DNA of 64,000 nucleotides from Mesostigma viride (GCA_009746045.1 RPFO01001107.1:12501-76500); one strand, 5' to 3'; counted from the stretch's first letter, positions 44,288 to 54,319 are shown. Notes: a model not told the origin generated them from the sequence alone. Translations and numbers: made by a program.

Positions 44288-44951
44288 TATTTCACATGTC
44301 GTCAGGCGTCGTTGGTTGAAGCCGGAGCCACATAATGAGCTCAGGTTCAAATCCTGCGGCCGGCGATGTCGCAAGCTAATTTTTTGGTATTTTTTCGGGC
44401 AACGCAGCGTGGAGCTGCGAATTTTTGTGCCGGAACCTGTCACTGGCCTATGCCAGTATGGGGAGTATGTGGTCGGTTGACCGGACGTTCATCGCGGGAT
44501 TAATAAGACGTGCATAGTCCACGCAGATGCCCAATGCGAAAACGAGGGGATCAGACCGAGAGTAGGCGTTCAGGCCGGGAGCAACTTTTTGCACCGAGTA
44601 TCGCCGCCATTACCACCTGCATGATCAAAGTGCTACTCCACCAAGACCAAGAATTCTTTGCTGCTTCATCGAGCCAAGTTCGGCAATGCATCCAAGACGA
44701 CATCAACTTTTATGCTGCGTTTTTCCAGGAATGGTTTGGCCGTGGCCCTTGCCACGAGCAATGTGTTTTCTTCCCCGTGCTGATAGCAATGGTAGCACTG
44801 TTTTGACGGGCTAGCCATGTAAGGGGGGTGTCAGAGTATGTTTATACCTGGCTGCCCTACCTAGCTTTTAGGCCCTTGCCTGAATTGAGGGGGGAGAGAC
44901 TGTTTGCCCTACGTGCATAGTGTCTTCACTTTAGGCATTGTGCAAGGGGGG
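44288..44951 (+). other. D internal region, right part, with polypurine tracts
   Basis: Starts with TATTT. A GGTTCAAATCC B-box-like word is at 44344-44354 but no tRNA fold can be completed. A 98-codon ORF (44510-44806) is not recognised. aaggggggtgtcagag occurs at 44820-44835 and again at 44944-44959, so the LTR start and PPT are partly duplicated. Confidence 0.6.
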
Positions 44952-45619
44952 TGTCAGAGGTGAATTTCACCCTGTGTGCCCAACTGCCTGTTTACATTTG
45001 TAGTGTCTGGCCATCATGTTGTAAACGGAGGTATTAGGGTTGCGTCCCTAAATTGCACCCGCCTGCCGTCTTTCTGGCCGATAATTAAATAGGCTTGGTA
45101 GGGCCCGCCGTGAGCTTTCCGGCACAACTTATAGCACTGAATATAGTGCAGTATAGCAAAAGTTATGTAGTGCCAAAGTTGTAATTCCGGCACAATACTT
45201 TGCGTACCTTATAGGTGCCGACGGTACTATCCTCGGCCGAATATTCCGTGTTGGATATTTCGTATGACTGAATCCAGTTCTAGATGCATTGTATGCCGTG
45301 TTAGTTGCTTGACATCTGGCGTTCTCCTAATCGTCAATTGTATAATCGACAGCTGGCAACTTGTGCAGAATATTCTAGAACGTGCACCGCTGCCCCAATG
45401 TACCTTGATAAGGAAGTGACGCACCTACGTTGCACTTACCTTGCAGTCCGAGCCCAGTGTGGCTATGGATGCTATGGTCCCCACCCGGGAACCGCACCTG
45501 TCCATGGCTTTGGCGGTGAAACGGTGGCAGTCCGTAACCTAAATATGCAATGAATAAACTGATTGTCAATTGTCTCAATCAGTCTTGACGACCAAGGAAT
45601 TATATGAAAATTTCTGACA
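44952..45619 (+). repeat. D 3' LTR
   Basis: 668 bases; carries an extra tgtcc within gcacctgtccatggc relative to the 5' LTR. Confidence 0.9.
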
Positions 45620-46764
45620 GGGTCTCCTCTGGCTGCATGTCGACGCGCCTGAGGATGACCCGGCAGCGGCGACGGTCGCAGTCATGCAGCGGCCTCGCGG
45701 CCCGTGTCTTCCAGCTCCTGGAGCTTGGTGGTGATGGCGGTCGTGGTAGAGGATATGCCTGGCTAGATATCTTGAGCAGGTCAGCCCAGGAGGCGCGAGT
45801 CGAGGGGTCATCGCTAGCCCTATACCAGCAGGTTGGTGGGCGGCGATGGTGGCCGTTCCGCCGATCGGCGATGATTCTCGGGGACCTGCGTGACCAGGGC
45901 GTCTACCTTGGTAGCAACTGCCTCAAGTTTCACGGTGCCTTGGCCGACTCGGCCTTCCACCTGGTTATGTAATGCGGGTGGTCACAGTGGCCGTGGCCTC
46001 GGAAATTTTGGTGGCAATGTGCTCTTGCGTAGCAGTAAACTGAGGCTGGAGCTTAATAAGTGCGACTCTGGCTTCAATGTTGTCGACCTTGGCCGAGAGA
46101 GTGTTGAGTGGACCGTCAGGCGCGTTCAGGGCGGCGAGCTGCTCAGCCATCGGCGCCAGCTGCTCCGCCACTGCAGCTCGATCGGATGGAGTACGTCCGT
46201 GCTGGGGGAGGTGCCGCTCTGCGGGGCCGGATGCTGCAGCTGCTGTGGCTGCCCGTCTGCGCTTATGCATGTCAGGCTCCTGAGGCCAGCGTAGCCAATC
46301 TGAGTGATGTCCTGGGCGTCGCAGCGCAGGTAGCTGCACATGATGACTGCCTTCAATGACGCCTCCGGTCCTTGAAGCAGCCATTCCCAGTCGGGCTAGT
46401 TGGTGACCTTGTTGCCAGGGGTAGGCAGAAAAAGTTCGTCACGGCGGGCCAGGAACTTGATAACATCGTCACATTGTTCCTTCGTGAGCGTAAAGATTTT
46501 CAAGATGCAAAAATCCCGCTGGCCGGCGCCGAACCAGCGGACATCCCATTTGGTATGGGAAGTTCGGGTTTTCTTGGGAATGGGCGACGAATTTGGTGTA
46601 GAGCATTGTGTCGAGGGACTGGCAGACCGGGGGGGAGAGCTGGGATCAGCGCGAAAGGGTTGGCGTCCGCAGGATCGAGTTGATGTCGCACGTGCTGCTG
46701 GCGACGGGAATGCCGACAGCAGCTGAATATGTTTGTCAAGGCTGCGGTTTGGTGGCATTTGCAA
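45620..46764 (-). pseudogene. LINE ORF1-like protein, N-terminal and coiled-coil part
   Basis: Minus-strand segments: RTSHTKWDVRWFGAGQRDFC, LTKEQCDDVIKFLARRDELF, then AVIMCSYLRCDAQDITQIGY, then a coiled coil AEQLAPMAEQLAALNAPDGP, NTLSAKVDNIEARVALIKLQ and VKLEAVATKVDALVTQVPEN, and TTAITTKLQELEDTGREAA up to the GGGTC junction. With 34519-34898 it forms coiled coil plus RNA-binding end, the layout of L1-type ORF1. Frames change at least four times. Which LINE it belongs to is not clear. Confidence 0.5.
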
Positions 46765-46798
46765 AATACTGCGTTACAGCCGTAACCGATTATACTAG

Positions 46799-46825
46799 CA
46801 GATGCGTCTTGAAAAGACGCATCTG
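46799..46825. repeat. 27-bp hairpin
   Basis: cagatgcgtctt and aagacgcatctg are perfect inverted copies separated by gaa. Too short to classify. Confidence 0.6.
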
Positions 46826-48037
46826 ATGATGCAAGTAGCCCGACTGAATTTGGGGCTCAGACGCAAAAGTACTGAGCTCCGCCGTCAGCATGTCCGCTCG
46901 TGGCTCGTGGCTTATATCGTGGAGTTATGTTCCTGGCCTGCTGGATCCCAAGGTACTGAGAATCCTGCACAGCCTGCACAAAGGGGAAAGGGGATTAGGT
47001 GACCAAGTCGGGAATGGCGCTGACGGCGCTGGGGACCAACCGGCGGATCTCCGCCCAGGCCGGCCTGAGCAACAGAGCCGAGGATCGAAGCCGGCGGGGG
47101 CGAGGCGGGCGGCGCGGGTCACCCGGCGGCGGGTGTGGGCTCGGAGCCCACACCCGCTCATGCGGCAAGGGAGGCCGGGATATATGGTGTCCACGGTCGT
47201 GTAGAGGAGGTCGATCGCGCGCCATCTCCGAGTATATCCCCTGCATGGGCTGGCCGGGCAGTGTCTCCGCCAGCATCTTGACGATCGATGGCCCGGCCGC
47301 ATGCCGCCATCTCGATCACCTTGATATCCTAGCTGCATGTCGAAGGCCTGGCAATGGCGGTACAGTAGGGAATCTTGGTCATGATCAAAAAGTCGCAGAG
47401 CCTCCATCATATCCGAATGTGGTAGAGGTGGGGCTTCAATGCTGGGGTCGGTCGTACATCAGTGATTCCGGATGCTGCACATCGCGTTGCGGATAGCAAT
47501 ATCCCGGCCGACTCATGGTGACTGCAGACCCGGGCACGAAGTAATTCTTGATGCTTTTGTTCATCATATCATCCTGCAGGTGCTCGCAAAAGTGCAGCTT
47601 GCCCTCCCGAGATCTTTGGACGGCAGCCGCCCTTGCGCTCGTCGTGGCGGCGGAAATGCATGGCCGGTTGTGCTTCAGTGATCTAATTGTAGAACCACGA
47701 CTTGGACATGAAACCTGACCAGGGCACTGAGGAAACTGGACGTATGTACGTACAGCCTCGTGTGTCTTTCCTGACCAGTATAGTTGACAGCCTCGTTGGT
47801 CAGCGGCATCATGCACAATTCAATGCGCCTTTGCAACAAGGACCGCGAAAAACACGCCCACCTCATGATGGATATGTCGGCTGTCAATGTAGGTGTTCAG
47901 GTCGCCTCTGCAATGTTGTGAGTCTTGTCCCACTCCTCGCGGTCCTGGGCATATCATCAGATGAAACCACCCGATCGGGCGCCCTAGGTCCTTCCAATTC
48001 CAGGGCAGGTGCTGCACCTTGGCTGGCCGGTTGCAGG
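46826..48037 (-). other. degenerate minus-strand coding-like region, unidentified
   Basis: Short minus-strand frames with protein-like composition: PAKVQHLPWNWKDLGRPIGW and LNTYIDSRHIHHEVGVFFAV (47820-48010), RRIELCMMPLTNEAVNYTGQ (47770-47850), ETLPGQPMQGIYSEMARDR (47215-47275). They change frame repeatedly. It could be an older part of the same retroelement as 45620-46764; no family recognised. Confidence 0.3.
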
Positions 48038-48414
48038 AGTTTTAACGACTTGGAAGCACATTGGCATGATCCTGATTTGGCATATCTCTACGATTCCATC
48101 GCCGCCGAAACGAGTTCATTCCGATGAGTATCGAGAAAGTTATGAACTTCCGGCTGTCCCGGTCGCGCGCAAGCGCGAGCCGGCTGTTATCCAAGGTCGA
48201 ACGGGAATATATAATTTACCTGCCGGTAACATGATGGGCCGACAGTAATTCCTGGGCTGACAGGAATTATGTTCTTCACTGCTACGGCGATATTGGATTG
48301 ATACGTACCTCGTACGCAATAAATAGGAGCCTTTGAACAACTGTGGCGATCTGTTGAGCCTTAGGCTTGGTCTTGGGCTACTGGATGCATGCAGATCACT
48401 GTGTGGACAGTGCT
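48038..48414 (+). repeat. X-family LTR (third copy, inverted), left part
   Basis: Reverse complement of the X1 LTR: agttttaacgacttggaagc corresponds to AGTTAACGCCAAGCGC, and ggtcgcgcgcaagcgcgagc and aattcctgggctgacaggaa match it. It is broken by the hAT element at 48415 and continues at 52297. Confidence 0.75.
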
Positions 48415-48752
48415 CAGTAGGGTTAAGCCGGGTTGGCAAATACGGGTACGGGGTATAATACGCGGACCTAAAATACGCGTATTATACGTGGGGGGTGTAA
48501 AATACGCGGCGGTAAAATACGCGACCGTTTTTGTGGTCCAATTGTCAGTCACCCAATTAGCACGCTCCTTGATGATGGTCATGCAGTTATTGCAACTGAA
48601 ATTTGGTGTATATGCTTATTTATTAACATCTTGCCCTGCAATCCTATCTGATTATGATTTGTTAAATGCTGGGGGGAGCAGACTGCAACGGGAACTGTAA
48701 GGAATCAATTAATTAGTTAATTGTAAGGAAAGCCATCCACTATATAATGCAT

Positions 48753-49204
48753 GAGAGGACATAAGACACAACTAAGGACCATGCTCTCAAGGATCCCACA
48801 ACAAGCTCCATACACATACACACATGTGCACACACATTCATCATTGACAAAATGCACAACAGCAGAGGATATAAGACACAAGGTCCAAGGACCTTGCTCT
48901 CAAGGATCCCACAACAAGCTCCATACACATACACACATGTGCACACACATTCATCATTGACAAAACGCACAACAGCAGAGGATATAAGACACAAGGTCCA
49001 AGGACCTTGCTCTCAAGGATCCCACAACAAGCTCCATACACATACACACATGTGCACACACATTCATCATTGACAAAATGCACAACAGCAGAGGACATAA
49101 GACACAAGGTCCAAAGACCTTGCTCTCAAGGATCCCACAACAAGCTCCATACACATACACACATGTGCACACACATTCATCATTGACAAAATGCACAACA
49201 GCAC
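48753..49204. repeat. four ~113-bp tandem repeats in hAT-1 3' region
   Basis: The unit contains ctctcaaggatcccacaaca, tacacacatgtgcacacaca and gacaaaatgcacaacagcag; copies start around 48782, 48895, 49008 and 49121 and are over 95% alike. They lie between the transposase stop and the left terminus. Confidence 0.9.
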
Positions 49205-49455
49205 CCCGGCTGCCATGGAGATTACTCCACGTTGGTCCATGCAATTATTCAAGCCAGCACGGCCATGCTTTCCTAACGGCAGCGCATGCAGCCCTTGTTC
49301 TCACTATACTATTGCTAGTAACTTGTGAGTTATAACTTCATGTCCCATCCATCACATGGGTCCATGCAACCATCGGCCATCACCCACTAGCTGCCATCAC
49401 ATACTACACCGGCTCAAGATGGTATAAGTATTAAGACAAAAGGCTCCTTCATAGA

Positions 49456-51915
49456 TCATGCTAAGCATGACCCTTTAGTTCTTGTCTGGCGGCTGCAGCG
49501 GCAAGAACCGCGGCTTCTTTGCCCGGGCTGTGCAGGCAGCGCGAACCTTGCGCCGCAGGCGCAGGTCCTCCTCCTCCGCCTCCTCCTCCCCCACCTCCTC
49601 CTCCAACCGGGAGGAGCCAGGCCTCCTTCCCACAGTGGTGGGCCGTGACCACGGTGCTTGCCCTGCACCTCCTCCTCCTCCTCCTCCTCCTCCTCCTCCT
49701 CCTCCTCCTCCTCCTCCTCCTCCTCCTCCTCCTCCTCCTCCTCCTCCTCCTCCTCCTCCTCCTCCTCCTCCTCCTCCTCCTCCTCCTCCTCCTCCTCCTC
49801 CTCCTCCTCCTCCTCCTCCTCCTCCTCCTCCTCCTCCTCCTCCTCCTCCTCCTCCTCCTCCATCTCCACCTCATCCCCGCTGGACTCATCATCGGTGGCG
49901 TAGCCGTCGTGCCTGAGGAACGCCTCCACGTACTGCGCATCGCGGGCCTTGTTGACAGCCCTGATGTTGTGATACATGTACATCAAGTCCACCACCTTCT
50001 CCTCGGACAGACGGTTCCGCAACTTGGTGTGCAGGAACTTCATGTTGGACCAACAACCCTCGGCCGCACTCGCGGACGTTGGCGCCGCCAGCACAGGCAC
50101 AGCCACCATCTTCAGCTCGATGGCGCCTGCCATGCCCCCAATCTGCTGCCAGTATCCAGAGGGCGTCTCCTTCTCGATCCAGGTCATGGACATCTTGGAG
50201 CCAAAGGCGCCCTCCAGCCTCCGGAACCTGTGCCACTGGCTCACAGCCTCTGCACCCTTCTCGCTGCCCAGGAGCTTCTCGCAGATGCGCGCCAAAGCCA
50301 CCATCACCTCCTCATTGTCCTCAATGCCCGGCCGGCCCACCTCCACCTGCCTGCCCTTGTCGTCCTGGACGATCCGAACGACGTGCTGGGGGTTCAAGGC
50401 GAAGCCCGCCATGTGCAGGTCGTTGTTCATGCATTCCCACCGGCTGCGCCAGATGTCCAGCACGTCGCCCCTGCGCTTCTTGTCGGCGATGAGAACCTCC
50501 TCCCTCTGCGGGTTGGACGCCTCCAAGGCCTTCTCCACGTCCAGCATGGACGCGTAGATCGTGCCCATGCTGGCCCGCCGCCCATCGACCTCACGCAGGA
50601 CATTGTACATCAGCTGCAAGACCTGCAGCACATTGCCGAGCTCCTGCCACAGCCCCTCGTCCAGGATCAGCGAGCGCACCTCCCTGGCCTCTGCCGTCCA
50701 GTCCTTGTTGGCGGTCGCCTTCCTCCAGTGCTTGGAGGCGACCATCGTGGCCAGCGTGTCCCGCTCGTTGTAGCACTTCTTCGCGCACAGGAAGTTCTTG
50801 GCGAACCGCGTCTCGGGCGGCAGGTTGAGCGCGCCCCTGTCGTAGCTGCGCCAGAGGGAGAGCGTCGCATCGTGGGCGCGGATGAACTTGGAGATCTGGC
50901 GACACGCTGCCAGTTGCTCCTTCACCCATGGCAGGTCGCCCACGTCCTCGAACGCGAGGTTGATGACGTGAGCAGAGCACCACGCGGGCGTGATGTGCTC
51001 GAAGCCCTTCGAGGCCGCCACCTCCTCGCATGCATTCTGGCACGCACTTGCTCCATCCATCAAGAGCTGGATGTAGTTCTCAGGCCCGTGCCTCCTCATG
51101 ACCACCTTGCAGGCCTTGCCCAGATAGGCAGAGTTCTTGTACTGGCCAGAGGCGTCCAGCGCGTCCTCAAAGATGGCGATGCCGTTGGTGACGCTCAGAA
51201 AGTTGACGATGGGCTTCTTGTTTACATTCGTGGCGGAATCAGAAACGAGGGTCCAGCTGTAACGGTTGTTCTTGGCCCTGAGATCCTCGACAGCCACCTG
51301 CACGCTCTCCTTCTTCTTCACGAGCAGCTCGCCACCCAACAACTTCCGAGAAGGAGGGGTGACGTGCCCTCCTTTGTATTGGATCATGCCGGCCACCATC
51401 TGCTTGAAAGAGGCGCTCTCAGCCGCATTGAAGGCAATGCCGTTCTCGATAAAAAATTCGGCAGCCAGCAGCTGGATACCTTGTTCGTCGACGGGAACCA
51501 GCCATTTGGTGATGCTCAGCTGGCCTTGATGCTTGCTGGGAACCGACGACAAGTCAGCCGGCGCAGCCCCTCCCATCTCCGCCATCGCCCTGTTCAAATT
51601 GTGCTGCTTCTTGGCGTCTGACTTCTGCAACTTGTTGTTAGCAATCCTGAGAAACCTGTTCCGGATATTCGGTGGAATTTTGTCGCAGGGTAACACCCCT
51701 TCCCCTGCGATTCCGGCAAAGTGTGCACGGACTCGGAATACGCTTATTGGCCCCGCCTTGTAGGAGAAGTTCTTGTTGCAAAATGAGCAGAACATCCTCG
51801 ACACATACTGCGTTGTGTTACTAACAGCATCCGTGACTGCTTCTTTCTTCTCGACAACGAAATCCCATTCAGGCCCTTTCTTCGGCATGGCTGCAAATCG
51901 AAAATGGCTGCACAC
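49456..51915 (-). CDS. hAT transposase with BED-like finger, DUF659 region and poly-Glu tract
   Basis: 819 codons; MPKKGPEWDFVVEKKEAV (51888) is the likelier start. Finger CSFCNKNFSYKAGPISVFRV with AHFAGIAGEGVLPCDKIP (C2...H, BED-like, residues ~40-80). DUF659-type region: NRYSWTLVSDSATNVNKK (first catalytic Asp), YIQLLMDGASACQNACEEVA (second Asp), PAWCSAHVINLAFEDVG (CxxH). C-terminal dimerisation region: SGYWQQIGGMAGAIELKMVA, AEGCWSNMKFLHTKLRNRLS (catalytic Glu) and EKVVDLMYMYHNIRAVN. After DDESSGDEVEMEE comes about 65 consecutive Glu from a GAG repeat (49668-49862), then an Arg-rich tail. No internal stops; could be active. Cut-and-paste transposition in the nucleus. Confidence 0.92.
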   Translation of the reverse strand: MCSHFRFAAMPKKGPEWDFVVEKKEAVTDAVSNTTQYVSRMFCSFCNKNFSYKAGPISVFRVRAHFAGIAGEGVLPCDKIPPNIRNRFLRIANNKLQKSDAKKQHNLNRAMAEMGGAAPADLSSVPSKHQGQLSITKWLVPVDEQGIQLLAAEFFIENGIAFNAAESASFKQMVAGMIQYKGGHVTPPSRKLLGGELLVKKKESVQVAVEDLRAKNNRYSWTLVSDSATNVNKKPIVNFLSVTNGIAIFEDALDASGQYKNSAYLGKACKVVMRRHGPENYIQLLMDGASACQNACEEVAASKGFEHITPAWCSAHVINLAFEDVGDLPWVKEQLAACRQISKFIRAHDATLSLWRSYDRGALNLPPETRFAKNFLCAKKCYNERDTLATMVASKHWRKATANKDWTAEAREVRSLILDEGLWQELGNVLQVLQLMYNVLREVDGRRASMGTIYASMLDVEKALEASNPQREEVLIADKKRRGDVLDIWRSRWECMNNDLHMAGFALNPQHVVRIVQDDKGRQVEVGRPGIEDNEEVMVALARICEKLLGSEKGAEAVSQWHRFRRLEGAFGSKMSMTWIEKETPSGYWQQIGGMAGAIELKMVAVPVLAAPTSASAAEGCWSNMKFLHTKLRNRLSEEKVVDLMYMYHNIRAVNKARDAQYVEAFLRHDGYATDDESSGDEVEMEEEEEEEEEEEEEEEEEEEEEEEEEEEEEEEEEEEEEEEEEEEEEEEEEEEEEEEEEEEEEEEEVQGKHRGHGPPLWEGGLAPPGWRRRWGRRRRRRRTCACGARFALPAQPGQRSRGSCRCSRQTRTKGSCLA
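49668..49862 (-). repeat. (GAG)n trinucleotide tract coding poly-Glu
   Basis: About 65 perfect cct/gag units inside the transposase C-terminus. On the plus strand it creates false long Leu- and Pro-rich ORFs. Confidence 0.95.
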
Positions 51916-52296
51916 TATCGCACAGTCGCACTGGCCTCGTCGTCGCTATATTGCATTACACCGTCAGTAGCACAGCTGGCATTTGCTGTCATTATGCGTG
52001 ATGTACCTAGTCCTAGCTGTCTCCTACCGGCCAAAGATTTTGCAAGGCTTGCGCTTTATGGAAAGAACTGTACGCATCTACTTCTAGTAGTAAAAATCTC
52101 AAATGTGCAGTGAACGCGCCGCGCCCAGAACCTGGGCACCGCGCCAGTGCCCGCTGCCCGCTGGTACCCCCGAAAAATTCTAAGTCCAAACCGCGTATTC
52201 TGAAGTAAAGTACGCGTACATACGGCGGAGGCCTTCAGTGTACGTTTTCCCGTACTTTTGCGGCTCCGTACGGCGTACTGACCAACCCGGGGGTTA

Positions 52297-52470
52297 AGTG
52301 CTGTACCGGTGTAGCAGTCATACTGTACTGGACCTGGCTACTGTACCGGGCACTGTACTGTACTGCATGTACCAGGATATGTGTACTGAGCAGTTCAGCA
52401 GATACTACATAGACTGGCATAACTTATAGTTCACAAGTAAATGAAGAATAGCCCAGTGCTAACTGGTATT
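52297..52470 (+). repeat. X-family LTR (third copy, inverted), right part
   Basis: Continues the inverted LTR after hAT-1: tgtagcagtcatactgtact, tgtactgagcag and gaatagcccagtgctaactg align with the reverse complement of 30690-30900. Similarity fades near 52470. Confidence 0.6.
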
Positions 52471-53053
52471 GAGAGATGCATCTCTCAAGACCAGCCTCAT
52501 TTTTTTTTTTGCAAATTCCCCTGAATTACGGGGGGAGTGGCTGGAACGGACCACATGTGAGCCGGACCGGAGCAGTCTCGTCCTGGCACCGGCTCCCACT
52601 CCAAAAGCCCCGATAATTTGTGCCCTGAAAACTATTTCGCATGTTATACATTTCCCTCACGATTCCTGTTCAAACGTTAGTACGGCCTGAGCAATGAACA
52701 GTGTTTCTGCTAAGGGGTGGGGGGGTTCCGGTAACTGACTCCGGTAAGGGGGGGGGTCCGGGGGGGCGGAGCCCCCCCGGATGTTGGCGAATTTTTTTTT
52801 AGAAAAATAAAAACCCAATAGGATTTCTTATACAGTAATATAATTTATCCTAAACTGTGAAGCCTTGCCTTAGTGGGCGGCTTGTGCCCTGAATCCTGAT
52901 TCACATAGCCTTGGCATACGCAGGGCTCCCTAATAAAACATACGAAAATGATAACTTAGCATGCATACAAGCATGCCTAGTCACAATAGGAGGTTACAAA
53001 ACATAGTTGTCATCACTTGTAGGCTATGTAGCTCACATTAGCTCACCCATACA

Positions 53054-53416
53054 TTATTGGCGTGACCTCACACGATGCCGCCTCAGGGTTTGCATGCACC
53101 ATATACACCCATAGGCCGGAGTCGAAACAACCTGCTCCGACATGGCCTGCTCCGGAACATCACCGCCATGAATTTCGCGCTGTGGGTGCGCTGAGCCACC
53201 TGCATCGCCCTGCTCTACGGCACCCTCATCCCCATTCGTCTTATCAGTGTCGTCCCCTTCTAACTCGTTGCCTGCCTGCGCCTGGTGTGTAACGACCGTG
53301 CCCAAAGCCCGGCGACCGCTCGTACTGCCAGCCAAGGTCAAAACGCCACCACCTCGTGTGAAATGGTCCTTGAACTTGTAGCCCAGGGGAATCGGGGGCT
53401 CTTTCTTCTTCGTCAT
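53054..53416 (-). CDS. 120-aa ORF in hAT-2, unknown
   Basis: MTKKKEPPIPLGYKFKDHFT, then a Gly/Thr stretch and an acidic segment ELEGDDTDKTNGDEGAVEQG. Position just inside the element and a Lys-rich start recall the N-terminus of other hAT proteins (MPKKGPEW in hAT-1, MSKKNGLAGF at 63646), so it may be the first coding piece of a lost transposase. No domain recognised. Confidence 0.35.
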   Translation of the reverse strand: MTKKKEPPIPLGYKFKDHFTRGGGVLTLAGSTSGRRALGTVVTHQAQAGNELEGDDTDKTNGDEGAVEQGDAGGSAHPQREIHGGDVPEQAMSEQVVSTPAYGCIWCMQTLRRHRVRSRQ

Positions 53417-54319
53417 GATTCACTTCTCTAGCGCACTATCGAAAAATGTAGGATTAGAAAACACGTAAAACAAAGTCAGCTGGCTCGATTGCCGTGAACT
53501 TGATGCATCGTCTAGCGGCTCAGCACCTTTACATCGTGTTGCGTACCTACTGCTGCAGGCATTCTGCAGCGCATTTGTTACCCGCTCAAGTCTACGCACT
53601 TGACAGACTGGGGAATTGCCGGCTGCCAAGTGCTGAGTGCTGACCCATTCGTTATAGGGTCAGATCTGCACCGCGCCACGCCTTTTGTTACTTGGGTACG
53701 GATAATCTATTTGCTCACAAATTGAAGTTGAAACTTTAGCCCCTATAAACTAACACCCATTTCACCGGAAAGTTGAAACTTTAGCCCCTCCTCGATGAAC
53801 AGTAGTTGTTAGCACGTCCAACAACTCAACTCAACCCAACATCAACAACAACGAGATTTGTGCTGGTCAAGCTCACACCGGTAATAAAAGTGGGCAACAA
53901 CAACGACAACTGAAGTCGCGAGCGAGCAATGTTTGTGCAAATTCGCCTAGCCTTGACGAGCCGTTGCCCATGATTATTTTTTTAATACTGCATCTGAGGG
54001 TCACGCACTACTATTTTAACCTCATCAGTAAGGTATCTTGTACTGTAGCTACGATAGGACCGTCGCGAGATTCCATGCCCTGGCGCACTGGTTTTCGTCG
54101 GGCATTCAGCAGGGCTCTGCTGTGTCGGAATTTACATTCGGTGGAGGTGTTAGCATGGCAGCAATGTGCAAACTATTTGTAAGTGCCGGGAATAGTAACA
54201 TATAGTAATCGAAATTGATATTTTGTAATAGTCAGTATATAAGTACCAGGTTTGTCTGACGGGGAAACCGGGGAACCCCGGCCGGCATTATTTGCTTCCC
54301 GGTCGACCAGGTCAGCCCG

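Larger units (their letters stand above)
34899..45619 (+). mobile_element. D: non-autonomous LTR retrotransposon, split by X2
   Basis: LTRs at 34899-35561 and 44952-45619 start TGTCAGAGGTG and end TTTCTGACA; the 5-bp duplication GGGTC is at 34894-34898 and 45620-45624. A polypurine aagggggg abuts the right LTR, so D is plus-stranded. Without X2 (and its TATTT duplication) the internal region is only ~0.9 kb and holds no gag-pol. LTRs differ at about four positions plus a 5-base indel by eye, so it is recent. PPT and LTR ends resemble CopA. Confidence 0.9.
48415..52296 (-). mobile_element. hAT-1: autonomous-looking hAT transposon
   Basis: The left end CAGTAGGGTTAAGCCGGGTT and right end (reverse complement) TAACCCCCGGGTTGG share CCGGGTTGG, and both are followed by TACG-rich subterminal repeats (48440-48530 and 52190-52275). 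AGTGCT occurs on both sides (48409-48414 and 52297-52302), probably the remains of the target duplication; exact 8-bp ends are uncertain by one to three bases. The target is an X-family LTR. A single minus-strand transposase fills the middle. Confidence 0.8.

Noticed and set aside
44330-44380. Possible tRNA gene (GGTTCAAATCC)
   Set aside because: A T-loop-like word and some acceptor complementarity exist, but there is no room or sequence for D and anticodon arms. Treated as chance or a tRNA scrap inside element D.
49482-51621. Plus-strand Leu-, Pro- and Ser-rich ORFs up to 700 codons
   Set aside because: Shadows of the minus-strand hAT transposase and its (GAG)n tract; the minus frame has recognisable catalytic motifs throughout.
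52755-52782. GC-rich hairpin followed by T run (ccgggggggcggagccccccc)
   Set aside because: Looks like a bacterial terminator, but it is inside a hAT-type element in a eukaryotic genome; more likely part of the terminal structure.
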